Source: Falsiroseomonas algicola (GTDB lineage Bacteria > Pseudomonadota > Alphaproteobacteria > Acetobacterales > Acetobacteraceae). From it: a DNA stretch of 49,252 nucleotides. Positions 1-8,096 of this stretch are shown in pieces (within the stretch, counting starts at the first letter, position 1; every line of letters begins with the position of its first letter). The stretch is from NCBI RefSeq assembly GCF_011040385.1, contig NZ_JAAIKB010000025.1:1-49252 (forward strand), written 5' to 3'. The position numbers and the translations under genes are program-made. The notes beneath the pieces are model-generated. The model saw only the letters and a list, made by a program, of their open reading frames with translations, searched no databases and was not told the origin of the DNA.

Positions 1-102
1 TGCCGCTCCATCGCCTCTAACAGCAGCGAATCAGCACAAACAACCTTGCGCAAGCCGAGTTGTGTGAATGCCGTAGCCCCGGCAGGGGAGAGGGCGCCCG
101 CC

Positions 103-1128
103 TCAGCGCAGCGGCAGCGCGTAGACCAGCCCGCCATTGGTCCAGAGGTTGTTCGGCCCGCGCGGCAGGTTCACCGGCGTCTGCGGCCCGAAATGCCGGT
201 CATACAGCTCCCCGTAATTCCCGATCGCGCGCACGACGTTGTAGGCCCAGGCGGGATCGATCTTCAGGGACTGGCCGAGCTCCGGCGTCACGCCCAGCAG
301 GCGGCGCGTATTCGGGTTCACGCTGGTGCGGCGCTGCTCCTCGGCATTGGCGCGCGTGACGCCCTGCTCCTCCGCCTCGATCACGGCGTAGGTGTACCAG
401 CGCACCAGGTCGAACCACTCCTCGTCGCCGCGGCGGAGATAGGCGCCATAGGGTTCCTTGCTGAAGCGCTCCGGCAGGATGGTCCAGTCCGCCGGCCGCG
501 GCATGGAGGACCGCACGCCCGCGAGCTGCGACGCATCCGTGCCGAAGGCATCGCAGCGCCCCGCCTGCAGCGCCTCAGAGGCCTGGTCGGTACGTTCGAA
601 CACCACGGGGCGGAAGGGCACGTTGATGCTGCGGAAATAATCCGCCGTCACCTGTTCGTTCGTCGTGCCCTGGATCAGGCAGATCGTCGCGCCGTTCAGC
701 TCCGCGACGCGGGAGACGCCGAGCGTGTTGCGCACCATGAAGCCGTGTCCGTCGTAGAAGTAGGTGACCGCATGGCGCAGGCCGAGCGTGGTGTCGCGCA
801 GCATGGTCTGCGTGGAGGTGCGGAACAGCACATCGACCTCGCCCGAGCCCAGCGCCGTGAAGCGGGTGGAGGAGGAGAGCGTGACGAAGCGCACCTTGCT
901 GGCATCGTTGAAGATGGCGACGGCGAGGCCGCGGCAGAGATCCACATCCATGCCCTGCCACACGCCCCGGCTATCCGGCAACGCGAAGCCGGCCACGCCG
1001 TTATGGATGCCGCAGACGAGTTGCCCGCGTGCCCGCACGGCATCGAGCGTCGGCCCCGCCTGGGCAGGAGCGGCAAAGGCGGCGCATGCGGCAACAGCCG
1101 CGGCCGCGAGGCCCCGGAACCATGACAT
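103..1128 (-). CDS. Amino-acid ABC transporter periplasmic substrate-binding protein
   Basis: A 341-residue exported binding protein of the SBP_bac_3 family, close to the general L-amino-acid binding protein type (AapJ/BztA). It should bind amino acids in the periplasm and hand them to an ABC permease. The first ~25 residues form a signal peptide with a hydrophobic alanine-rich core ending near APAQA. The mature start contains the family-typical stretch around RARGQLVCGIHNGVAGFA and later the GMDVDLCRGLA segment. I chose the ATG at 1128 because AGGGAG lies just upstream and it gives a clean signal peptide; the frame is open 14 codons further. No permease or ATPase of this class is adjacent, so it is an orphan here. 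It lies 62 bases after the maleylacetate reductase on the same strand and may be co-transcribed. The substrate is inferred from family only. Confidence 0.88.
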   Translation of the reverse strand: MSWFRGLAAAAVAACAAFAAPAQAGPTLDAVRARGQLVCGIHNGVAGFALPDSRGVWQGMDVDLCRGLAVAIFNDASKVRFVTLSSSTRFTALGSGEVDVLFRTSTQTMLRDTTLGLRHAVTYFYDGHGFMVRNTLGVSRVAELNGATICLIQGTTNEQVTADYFRSINVPFRPVVFERTDQASEALQAGRCDAFGTDASQLAGVRSSMPRPADWTILPERFSKEPYGAYLRRGDEEWFDLVRWYTYAVIEAEEQGVTRANAEEQRRTSVNPNTRRLLGVTPELGQSLKIDPAWAYNVVRAIGNYGELYDRHFGPQTPVNLPRGPNNLWTNGGLVYALPLR

Positions 1129-1190
1129 GATTGATGCTCCCTGTTTGCAGTGCAGGGATCGTCTCGCCACCGGATAAAGGCGTCAATCAC

Positions 1191-2246
1191 CTATCGCGAC
1201 GGCGCGCGTCCCGCGAAGGCGTCGCCGAGCAGCGCGCGGATGGCGCCTTCCGTCAGCGGCCGCGGATTCGGGTAGGGGCTCGCCACCGCGATCGCTGCCG
1301 CGCGGTCCAGGTCTTCCTCGCGCAGCCCCAGCGCCGCCAGGCTCATCGGCGCGCCGATCCGCGCGGCCAGGTCCCAGAGCCCCTGCGCCGCATCCGCCGC
1401 GCCGATCGCCCGCGCGACGCGCGCCATCGCCTCCGGCGCCGCGGGCGCGTTGAAGCCCGTGGCATGCGGCAGCATCACGGCATGCGTCTCCGCATGCGGC
1501 AGGCCGAAGCTGCCGCCCAGCACATGGCAGATCTTGTGGTGCAGCGCGACGCTGACGGCACCGAGGCACACCCCCGCCAGGAAGGCGCCCTGCAGCGCAT
1601 CGGACCGTGCCGTCGCATCCCCCGCCACGCAGCGCGGCAGGGCACCCGCCAGCAGCCGCAGCGATTCCTCGGCCATGAGGGAGGTCACGGGGTTGGCGTC
1701 CACGGCGTAGAGCGCCTCCACCGCATGCGCCATCGCGTTCAGCCCCGATGTCGCGGTCAGCGCCGGCGGCATGGAGAGCGTGAGATCGACGTCATAGACG
1801 ACGACTTCCGGCAGCACCGCGGAATCGCGGATGGTGCGCTTCAGCGCGCCCTCCGTCTGGCCCAGCAGCATCGTCATCTCCGACCCCGCATAGGTCGTCG
1901 GGACCGCGACCTGCGGCAGCCCCGTGCGCAGCGCGAGCGCCTTGCCGAGGCCGATCGCGGATCCGCCGCCCATCGCCACCAGGCAATCGCCCTCCATCGC
2001 GCGGAGTTCGCCAAGCGCGGCTTCCGTGACCTCCACCGGCGTGTGCATCGCCGCGCGCGCGATGACGCCCGCGCCGCGGTCGCCGAGGGTCGCCAGGATG
2101 CGCGCGCCACGATCCGCCTGGGTCGGCGTCACCAGCACGACGGCACGCCGCGCGCCGAGCCGCGCCACCTCCTCCGCCAGCGATCCCAGCGACCCGGCGC
2201 CGAAGACGACGCGCCCCGGCGCGGCGTTCCACACGAAATGCTGCAT
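1191..2246 (-). CDS. Maleylacetate reductase (iron-containing alcohol dehydrogenase family)
   Basis: A 351-residue protein, the usual length for maleylacetate reductases, which reduce maleylacetate to 3-oxoadipate with NAD(P)H in the lower hydroxyquinol/chlorocatechol pathway. The N-terminal nucleotide-binding half carries AMGGGSAIGLGKALAL and VPTTYAGSEMT. The C-terminal helical half carries SGLNAMAHAVEALYA and the histidine-rich ALHHKICHVLGG / LPHAETHAVMLPH segment, a pattern typical of this branch. The start at 2246 is supported by the standard MQHFVW opening and by position: only one base separates it from the stop of the upstream ABC ATPase, so translation is probably coupled. No hydroxyquinol dioxygenase is visible in the window, so the aromatic pathway it serves is not fixed. 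A related dehydrogenase of the same superfamily is possible but less likely. Confidence 0.87.
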   Translation of the reverse strand: MQHFVWNAAPGRVVFGAGSLGSLAEEVARLGARRAVVLVTPTQADRGARILATLGDRGAGVIARAAMHTPVEVTEAALGELRAMEGDCLVAMGGGSAIGLGKALALRTGLPQVAVPTTYAGSEMTMLLGQTEGALKRTIRDSAVLPEVVVYDVDLTLSMPPALTATSGLNAMAHAVEALYAVDANPVTSLMAEESLRLLAGALPRCVAGDATARSDALQGAFLAGVCLGAVSVALHHKICHVLGGSFGLPHAETHAVMLPHATGFNAPAAPEAMARVARAIGAADAAQGLWDLAARIGAPMSLAALGLREEDLDRAAAIAVASPYPNPRPLTEGAIRALLGDAFAGRAPSR

Positions 2247-2247
2247 C

Positions 2248-2958
2248 TCAGCCCGCCTTTTCCTTCGCGGTATCGACGATGCGCCCATCCTCCATCGCGA
2301 CGATCCGGTCGGCGATGTCGAGGATGCGCGGGTCATGCGTCACCAGCAGGATCGGCACGCCGCGCGACTTGGCCAGGTTGCGCAGCAGCTTCACCACTTC
2401 CTGCCCGCTCGCCTTGTCCAACGCCGCGGTCGGCTCATCCGCCAGCACCAGGCCGGGATCGGCGGCGAGCGCGCGCGCCACGGAGACGCGCTGCCGCTGC
2501 CCGCCAGAGAGCTGCGCGGGCAGCTTGTCCACATGATCGGCCAGCCCCACGGACCCCAGCAATTCCGCCGCCCGCCTGAGCCGCGCGGATTCCGACTGCG
2601 TCCCATCCTGTTCCAGCGCCATGGCCACGTTCTGCCGCGCCGTCAGGAAGCCCAGCAGATTGTGGTTCTGGAAGATGAAGCCGATCCGCCGGCGCAGCCG
2701 GACGCGTGCCGCCTCGCTCGCGCCGCGCAGCTCCTCCCCCAGCACCCGCGCGCTGCCTTCCTGCATGGACCGCAGCGCGCCGATCAGGGTCAGCAGCGTC
2801 GTCTTTCCGCTGCCCGAAGGCCCTGTCAGCAGCACGATCTCGCCCGGCTGCACCGCGAGCGTGACATCCCGCAGCACCAGGCGGCGCAATTCGCCCTCGC
2901 CATAGGCGTAGTTCAGCCCGCGCAGATCGACGGGGATGGGGGAACGCAGCGTCTCCAT
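2248..2958 (-). CDS. ABC transporter ATPase, DevA/LolD-like
   Basis: A 236-residue cytoplasmic ATPase of the MacB/LolD/DevA class, which powers FtsX-like permeases rather than classical import permeases. Walker A is GPSGSGKTT near residue 44, the signature is LSGGQRQRV, and Walker B runs into VLADEPTAALD, followed by the H-loop VTHD. The start at 2958 overlaps the permease stop by one base (TGATG on the coding strand), so the two are translated together. With the permease and HlyD-like protein immediately upstream it forms a DevBCA-type exporter. In cyanobacteria DevBCA exports heterocyst glycolipids; in proteobacteria the cargo is usually unknown, and nothing here identifies it. Confidence 0.9.
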   Translation of the reverse strand: METLRSPIPVDLRGLNYAYGEGELRRLVLRDVTLAVQPGEIVLLTGPSGSGKTTLLTLIGALRSMQEGSARVLGEELRGASEAARVRLRRRIGFIFQNHNLLGFLTARQNVAMALEQDGTQSESARLRRAAELLGSVGLADHVDKLPAQLSGGQRQRVSVARALAADPGLVLADEPTAALDKASGQEVVKLLRNLAKSRGVPILLVTHDPRILDIADRIVAMEDGRIVDTAKEKAG

Positions 2959-4220
2959 CAGAACATGTCCGCGGGGTTGGCATCCCGCAGCTTGCGCATC
3001 GCCAGCAGCCCGGCCACGGCGCACATGGTGAAGATCATCAGGAACACCGACGTCGCGCGCGGCACATCCATCGAAAGCGGCAGGAAGGTGCTGGCGCCGA
3101 TGACGTCATAGAGGAAGGTGGAGAGCACGAAGCCCGGGACGAACCCCGCCACCGCCAGGATCAGCGACGCCCCCAGCACCACGCGGCCGAGATACCCGTT
3201 GGAATACCCCATCGCCTTCAGCGTGGCGTATTCCTTCAGGTGGCCGGCGATGTCGCTGAACAGGATCTGGTAGACGATCACCATGCCGACGATCAGCCCC
3301 ATCAGGCTGCCGAAGGCGAAGATGAAGCCGATCGGCGTCCCCTGCTCCCAGTAGCGCCGCTCATGCGCATTCAGCTCCGCCTGGGTCAGCACCATGACGT
3401 CTCCCGGCAGGATCTCCGCCAGTTGCCGCTGCACGGCCAGCACGTCGGAGCCCGGCCGCAGCTTGATCGCGACCAGGTCGATGGCGGAGACGAGCCGCTC
3501 CTTCACGACGCGCCGGAAATTCACGTCGGACAGCACGATGTTGCCATCCGCGCCGAAGCTCGGCCCGATCTCGATCAGCCCGACCACCTCCACCTGCCGG
3601 TTGCCGACCTCCACCGGAAAGGGGCCGCGTTCCGCCAGCAGCCGCGCCACGGCGCCGAATTCGGGGCGGGACCGCTGGTCGAAGGCGACGGTGTCGGCGC
3701 GCTTCAGCTGTTCCACCAGCGGCGCCAGGCCCGGGAAGTCCAGCACCCCCGCATCGGTATCCACGCCGATCAGCTGGATCGCGCGGCGCGTGCCGTCCTC
3801 CGGATTCCGCCAGGTCGCCTGCGCCAGGTAGACCGGCACGGCGCGCTCCACCTCCGGCAGCGCCAGCACCTGATAGGCGCGGATGCGCGGCAGCGGCTCC
3901 GGCTTGAAGCTCGCCAGCGTCATCGGATGCATCAGGAACAGGTCGCCGCGCATGGCGCCGATCACCGCCGCCGCGCTGTCGAACAGCGCCGCGCGGAAAC
4001 CCAGCTGCATGAAGACCAGCACGCAGGCGAACATGACGCCGGCGATGGCGGAGGCAAAGCGCGCCTTCTCGCTCCGCAGCTGTCGCCACGCCAGGCGCAG
4101 CGCCAGCAGGCTCGCGGCCACGAAGCCCGGCGCGCGGCGCGGCGCGGCCGCGGGCGGGCCGCCCGTTGGCGTCGCGAGTTCCGGCGCCCAGGGGAGCAGA
4201 GGTGGCAGCTGGTCGTTCAC
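2958..4220 (-). CDS. ABC transporter permease, DevC/FtsX-like
   Basis: A 420-residue inner-membrane permease. The N-terminal ~40 residues are proline/alanine rich and cytoplasmic. A first membrane helix lies at about 60-80 (FASAIAGVMFACVLVFMQLG), then a large periplasmic domain of ~190 residues, then three C-terminal helices, which is the FtsX/MacB/DevC layout. The start is a GTG at 4220 that overlaps the stop of the HlyD-like gene by four bases (GTGA), typical of this operon. It should act with the adjacent ATPase and adaptor to extrude a lipid-like or amphipathic compound across the envelope. The 40-residue N-terminal extension looks longer than usual for DevC; a later start cannot be excluded but would lose the overlap. 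Confidence 0.88.
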   Translation of the reverse strand: MNDQLPPLLPWAPELATPTGGPPAAAPRRAPGFVAASLLALRLAWRQLRSEKARFASAIAGVMFACVLVFMQLGFRAALFDSAAAVIGAMRGDLFLMHPMTLASFKPEPLPRIRAYQVLALPEVERAVPVYLAQATWRNPEDGTRRAIQLIGVDTDAGVLDFPGLAPLVEQLKRADTVAFDQRSRPEFGAVARLLAERGPFPVEVGNRQVEVVGLIEIGPSFGADGNIVLSDVNFRRVVKERLVSAIDLVAIKLRPGSDVLAVQRQLAEILPGDVMVLTQAELNAHERRYWEQGTPIGFIFAFGSLMGLIVGMVIVYQILFSDIAGHLKEYATLKAMGYSNGYLGRVVLGASLILAVAGFVPGFVLSTFLYDVIGASTFLPLSMDVPRATSVFLMIFTMCAVAGLLAMRKLRDANPADMF

Positions 4221-5257
4221 GGCCGTATCGACACCTGCACCTGCATGTTGGACCGCCGCGCCAGCGCCGCCACGCCATCCGGCCCAAGCGCGAGGCGCAC
4301 CTCCACCGTGCGCGCATCCACCGCCGCCACGGGGTCCGTGCCGGCCTGCGTCGTGCGTCGCACCTGCCAGCCGATCTCGCGCACCACGGCCGCGAAGCGC
4401 CGGGCCTCCCCGGACACCACGATCTCCGCCGGCGCGCCGGGGCGCAGGCGCGGCAGGTCGGTCTCGAAGACATCGGCGACGACATCGATGGCCGAGAGGT
4501 CCGCCATCTCCAGCACGCCATCGGTCGGCACGCGTTCGCCGGCGCGGGCGATCACGCGCAGCACGGTCCCCGCGATCGGCGCGCGCAGCCTGGCCATCGA
4601 CGCTTCCGCCCGGGCGCGCGTCACCGCGGCCTCGGCGGCGGCGAATTCCGCCTCCGCCAGCGCCAGGTCCTCCGGCCGCGGGCTCAGCAGGGTTTCCAGC
4701 GCCGCCTGCGCCTCCGCCCGTTCGGCACGGGCGCGGTTGGCGGTGAAGCGCGCACGCTCCGCCGTTGCCTCCGCCCCGGCCCCCGTCCGCTCCAGCCGCT
4801 CCGCCCGCTCCGCATCGCGCCGGGCGGAGGCCTCGGCGCTGGTCAGCGCCTCGATCCGCGCGCGCTGCGCCGCCACTTCCGAAGGCCGCCCGGCCGCCCG
4901 CGTGCGCTCCAGCTTCGCCCGCGCCTGCGCCAGCTGCGCCTCCGCCTGCGCCAGCGCAGCGTCCTTCAGCGCCGCGTCATGGAATTCCGCCACCACCTGC
5001 CCGGCGGCGACGACATCGCCCTCCGCCACCAGCAGCCGGTCGATCCGCGCTCCCTCCTGCGCATTGCCGGGGGCGAGGCGCCGGATGCGCGATGCCGGCT
5101 CCACCCGCCCCAGCGCGCCGACACCCGCCGGGGCCGATGCCGCGGCCGGCGCGACCACCGGCGTCGGCGGCGCGCCCGGCTGCATCGCCTGGAACCCCGC
5201 CGCCACCGCGGCCACCACCACCACCGTCCCCAGCAGCAGCTTCGTGCGGCGCGTCAT
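4217..5257 (-). CDS. HlyD-family periplasmic adaptor (DevB-like)
   Basis: A 346-residue membrane-fusion protein. It has one N-terminal membrane anchor (residues ~5-22), a lipoyl-like half near GALGRVEPASRIRRLAPG, a long alanine/glutamate/arginine-rich helical hairpin (roughly 85-210) that should form a coiled coil, and a returning lipoyl/beta-barrel part (LRAPIAGTVLRVIARAGERV). It would bridge the FtsX-like permease to an outer-membrane channel; no TolC homologue is encoded in the window. The ATG at 5257 overlaps the tetR stop (ATGA). The open frame continues upstream, but that part is inside tetR, so the short start is preferred. Confidence 0.9.
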   Translation of the reverse strand: MTRRTKLLLGTVVVVAAVAAGFQAMQPGAPPTPVVAPAAASAPAGVGALGRVEPASRIRRLAPGNAQEGARIDRLLVAEGDVVAAGQVVAEFHDAALKDAALAQAEAQLAQARAKLERTRAAGRPSEVAAQRARIEALTSAEASARRDAERAERLERTGAGAEATAERARFTANRARAERAEAQAALETLLSPRPEDLALAEAEFAAAEAAVTRARAEASMARLRAPIAGTVLRVIARAGERVPTDGVLEMADLSAIDVVADVFETDLPRLRPGAPAEIVVSGEARRFAAVVREIGWQVRRTTQAGTDPVAAVDARTVEVRLALGPDGVAALARRSNMQVQVSIRP

Positions 5258-5826
5258 GGTGCAGACTCCAGCAGGCGCTCCAGCGCCGCGCGGAGTGTCC
5301 TCAGCTCCGCCGCATCCAACTCGTACATCCCGAAAACCCGTGACATGAACAGCCCATCGGTCGCGCACATGATCGCCTGACCCGCCCCTGGCGGCAGGCC
5401 ATCCGCCGCCAGCGCCGCGCGCATCCGCGCGAAGACCACGCGGACGGGATCGAGCAGCGCGCGGTCGTGGTGGAAAGCGGCCAGGAACACCGCCGCCGCG
5501 CGGTCCTGGTGTTCGCAGGCCATCTCCTCGAAGGCCCAGGCCAGCAGGGCGCGCGCGACGCGCCCAGGCCCTTCGGCCTGCGCCGCCACCGTTGCGTCGA
5601 AATCGTGGGAGATGGCCTCCGCCAGCCGGCCCAGCATCCCGGCCAGCAGCGCCTCCTTCGAGGCGAAGTGGTAGAGCAGCCCGCCCTTGGAGACGCCGGC
5701 ATCCCGCGCCGCCGCCTCCAGCGTCAGCGCCGGCACGCCGCGGGCCTGCACGATGGCCTCCGCCGCATCGAGGATGCGCGTACGGGCATCGGGCGCAGGC
5801 GCGGTGGTTACCGGGGGATCGTCCAT
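5254..5826 (-). CDS. TetR-family transcriptional regulator, first gene of the exporter operon
   Basis: A 190-residue TetR-type repressor. The DNA-binding domain is at residues ~15-60 with the helix-turn-helix around LEAAARDAGVSKGGLLYHFA, the usual TetR signature; the rest is a helical ligand-binding domain resembling the TetR_C_6 group. It is the promoter-proximal gene of a run with overlapping stops and starts (tetR, adaptor, permease, ATPase, maleylacetate reductase), so it very likely represses its own operon and is released by the compound the exporter or reductase handles. A near-perfect inverted repeat lies 14 bases before its start. The ligand is unknown. Confidence 0.9.
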   Translation of the reverse strand: MDDPPVTTAPAPDARTRILDAAEAIVQARGVPALTLEAAARDAGVSKGGLLYHFASKEALLAGMLGRLAEAISHDFDATVAAQAEGPGRVARALLAWAFEEMACEHQDRAAAVFLAAFHHDRALLDPVRVVFARMRAALAADGLPPGAGQAIMCATDGLFMSRVFGMYELDAAELRTLRAALERLLESAP

Positions 5827-5839
5827 GTCCCCTTAGCTA

Positions 5840-5883
5840 TACCGGCCGGACGGTTCGTCAAGATCCCGACCGTCCAGCCGGTA
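5840..5883. promoter_or_regulatory. Inverted repeat, probable TetR operator
   Basis: Two 15-base arms, TACCGGCCGGACGGT (5840-5854) and ACCGTCCAGCCGGTA (5869-5883), are reverse complements with one mismatch, separated by 14 bases. Each arm is itself nearly palindromic (ACCG at one end, CGGT at the other), so this could be two adjacent TetR dimer sites. It sits directly before tetR, where an autorepressor should bind, and touches the end of the upstream gene. Operator function is an inference. Confidence 0.6.
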
Positions 5884-5894
5884 CAGTCAGGCGA

Positions 5895-6917
5895 TCAGGC
5901 GACCAGCCGGTCCGCGCGCGGCGGGAGATAGGCGTCGGTATAGAGTTCGGAAGCCGCCGGGCGGCGCGGGAAGCGGTAGACCTTCTCCAGGATGCCCAGC
6001 CCCGCCTCCAGCCGCGCCGGCACCACGGCGGACAGGCCGTTCGCCTTCACATGGTCGGTCATGATCATCTCATCCACCACGATCTGCGTCCGCCGCGTCT
6101 CCAGCGGCAGGTCCACCAGCGGCTCGGCCTCCTTCACCGTCGCGGCCGCGGCGGCGGGGTCGCGCACCATCAGCTGCACGCCGCGGCTGATGCCGCGCAC
6201 GATGCCGCGGACGATGTCAGGATTCGCTTCCGCATAGCGCCGCGTGGTGATGACGCCGTTGGAGTAGAGCGGCACGCCATAGTCGCGGTAGCGCATGATG
6301 TTCTGCTGCGCGCGCGCGACGCCGAGCCCTTCCAGGCTGATGACCGCGGAGCTGACGAAGCCCGTGATCGCATCCGCCTGGCCGCGCACCAGCATCGGCT
6401 CCCGCAATTCCGGGGAGACGCTGATCCAGTTGACCTTGGAGGCATCGAAGCCCGCCGCTTCCGCGAAGACCGGGAAGATCTGCCGCCCCGCATCGCCTTC
6501 CGGCGCCGCCAGGCGCTTGCCCTCCAGGTCCTTCGGCTCCCGGATGGGCCCGCCGGCGCGGGAGACGCAGACCAGCGGCAGGCCGTCGAAGGTCATCATC
6601 ACGCAGATCAGGCCGGTTGAGGGATTTTCCGCCACGAACTTGGCCATGGAGGAGAAGTCGCCGAAGCCGATGTCATAGGCGCCGCCCGCGATGTCGACCG
6701 GCACGCGGCCCGATCCGAAGCCGCGCGTGACGCGCGCATCGATGCCCTCGTCCCGGAAATAGCCCAGGCGATGGGCGGCGATGGCGAAGGCGGAGGCGCC
6801 GGAGAAGGCCCAGTCCAGCGTGAAGCGCGTGCTGCGCATCTGCGCACGGGCCTGCAGCGCGGGCAGCGACAGGCCGGCGCCGAGGCCGGCCACCAGCGTG
6901 GAACGACGCGTGATCAT
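5895..6917 (-). CDS. NMT1/SsuA-type ABC substrate-binding protein (copy 1)
   Basis: A 340-residue exported binding protein of the NMT1/THI5/SsuA class, which binds sulfonates, pyrimidines, aromatic acids or similar small organics. The N-terminus has a twin-arginine-like MITRRSTLVAGLGAG followed by a hydrophobic stretch and an ALQARA cleavage region. FTLDWAFSGASAFAIA opens the mature domain, followed by GYFRDEGIDARVTRGFGSG. The start at 6917 is preferred to the in-frame ATG at 6926 because GAGGAG sits nine bases before 6917 but directly abuts 6926. It lies 13 bases after a Rieske oxygenase on the same strand, so the pair is probably co-expressed to import and oxidise the same compound. It is clearly paralogous to the protein at 15085-16119. 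No permease or ATPase for it is in the window. Confidence 0.88.
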   Translation of the reverse strand: MITRRSTLVAGLGAGLSLPALQARAQMRSTRFTLDWAFSGASAFAIAAHRLGYFRDEGIDARVTRGFGSGRVPVDIAGGAYDIGFGDFSSMAKFVAENPSTGLICVMMTFDGLPLVCVSRAGGPIREPKDLEGKRLAAPEGDAGRQIFPVFAEAAGFDASKVNWISVSPELREPMLVRGQADAITGFVSSAVISLEGLGVARAQQNIMRYRDYGVPLYSNGVITTRRYAEANPDIVRGIVRGISRGVQLMVRDPAAAAATVKEAEPLVDLPLETRRTQIVVDEMIMTDHVKANGLSAVVPARLEAGLGILEKVYRFPRRPAASELYTDAYLPPRADRLVA

Positions 6918-6930
6918 GCGGGGCATCTCC

Positions 6931-7968
6931 TCAGGCGGCCTTGGAGGGAACGGCAGCGGCGACGGGGTCGCTGTAGCGCTCGACGATCTCGCGCAGCTTC
7001 TTGCGCGCCATGTTGTTCGCCTTGTCGGCAGGCATGCCGGCTTCCGGCGTCTCCCACGGCATGATCGGCACGTCGGCGCGCGTGGATTCCAGGATGAACT
7101 TGTCCTCCAGCGTCACCTTGCGGTCATGCGCGATGGCGGCGGCGGCGGGGACCTGTTCCTCGGTGTCGTTCCTGATGCAGAACTGCGTGAAGATGATCTT
7201 CTTGTCGGCCAGCGGCGTGCCGGCGGTGAAGATGATGTGCTGCACGCCGTTCGGGAACTTGATGTGCAGCTTGCGCGTGCAGGGCGCCCACCAGGTCGCC
7301 GTGCGGTCGCGCACCGTCGTCGTCTCCTTGATCCCCGTATAGTCCTGGCCGACCTGGCGGTTGGCGACGGGCACGATGGAGCGGCTGACGATGCCGAACT
7401 CCGTCTCCTCCACATCCTCGGAGGGCGGCACGGGGTTCTTGATGTCGCCCTGCGTGTCGCGATGCACGAAGGCGACATGGGCCAGGTCGAAGAAATTGTC
7501 GGCGAGGCGGAACAGCGACATGTCCCATTCCTCGTGGAAGCAGTCGATGAAGCGGAACCCCGCCGCGCCGAATTCCGGCAGATGCGGGATGTCCATCAGC
7601 GGCTCCTCCACCGCGACCCAGACATAGTCGTAGCGGACCTGCACCCGGTACTTCTTCACGAAGGCCCGCGCCGCGATCTCCGGCGTCAGGCCCGGGCGCT
7701 GCGGGATGCTCGTGCAATGGCCATCCGCGCCGAAGGCCCAGCCGTGATAGGGGCAGCGGATCGAATCGCCGATGATCTCGCCGAGCGAGAGCTTGGCCGC
7801 GCGGTGGCAGCATTCGTCCCGCAGCGCGGAGACGGTGCCGTCCTCCGCCTGCCAGATCACCATGTCCTCGCCGAAGAGGCTGAAGGGCTGCGGCCCCTGC
7901 TTCAGCTTCGCGACCGGCATGGCCACGTACCAGAACTTCCGGAAAACCGGTGCGTCGCCGACTTTCAT
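6931..7968 (-). CDS. Rieske 2Fe-2S aromatic ring-hydroxylating oxygenase, large subunit (copy 1)
   Basis: A 345-residue oxygenase of the phthalate/vanillate (VanA-like) Rieske type. The Rieske ligands are C53-x-H55 and C72-P-Y-H75. The mononuclear iron centre shows D161, H164 and H169 within DNFFDLAHVAFVH. The protein would hydroxylate or O-demethylate an aromatic or cyclic substrate using electrons from a separate reductase, which is not encoded nearby. The start at 7968 follows a GGAGAGGG ribosome-binding site; the frame is open 13 codons further upstream. Next to the Rieske histidine the usual HRGAK reads HRAAK, a mild variation. It precedes the NMT1-type binding protein by 13 bases. Its closest relative in the window is at 16431-17468, of identical length. 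Confidence 0.9.
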   Translation of the reverse strand: MKVGDAPVFRKFWYVAMPVAKLKQGPQPFSLFGEDMVIWQAEDGTVSALRDECCHRAAKLSLGEIIGDSIRCPYHGWAFGADGHCTSIPQRPGLTPEIAARAFVKKYRVQVRYDYVWVAVEEPLMDIPHLPEFGAAGFRFIDCFHEEWDMSLFRLADNFFDLAHVAFVHRDTQGDIKNPVPPSEDVEETEFGIVSRSIVPVANRQVGQDYTGIKETTTVRDRTATWWAPCTRKLHIKFPNGVQHIIFTAGTPLADKKIIFTQFCIRNDTEEQVPAAAAIAHDRKVTLEDKFILESTRADVPIMPWETPEAGMPADKANNMARKKLREIVERYSDPVAAAVPSKAA

Positions 7969-8096
7969 CCGCCCTCTCCGTCCTTTGGTGGGACGGGTGG
8001 GATGCAAGCGCCGCGCCAGCCCGCTGGCGGCGATTCAGCGCCCCCTGCGCCGCCCACCGCCAGGGCGGGGAGGCAGGGTGCTGCCGGATGCGGCAA

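Noticed and set aside
46-1125. Long plus-strand open frame opposite the amino-acid binding protein
   Set aside because: It is the antisense of a clearly recognisable gene; its translation is arginine/alanine/histidine-rich with no domain.
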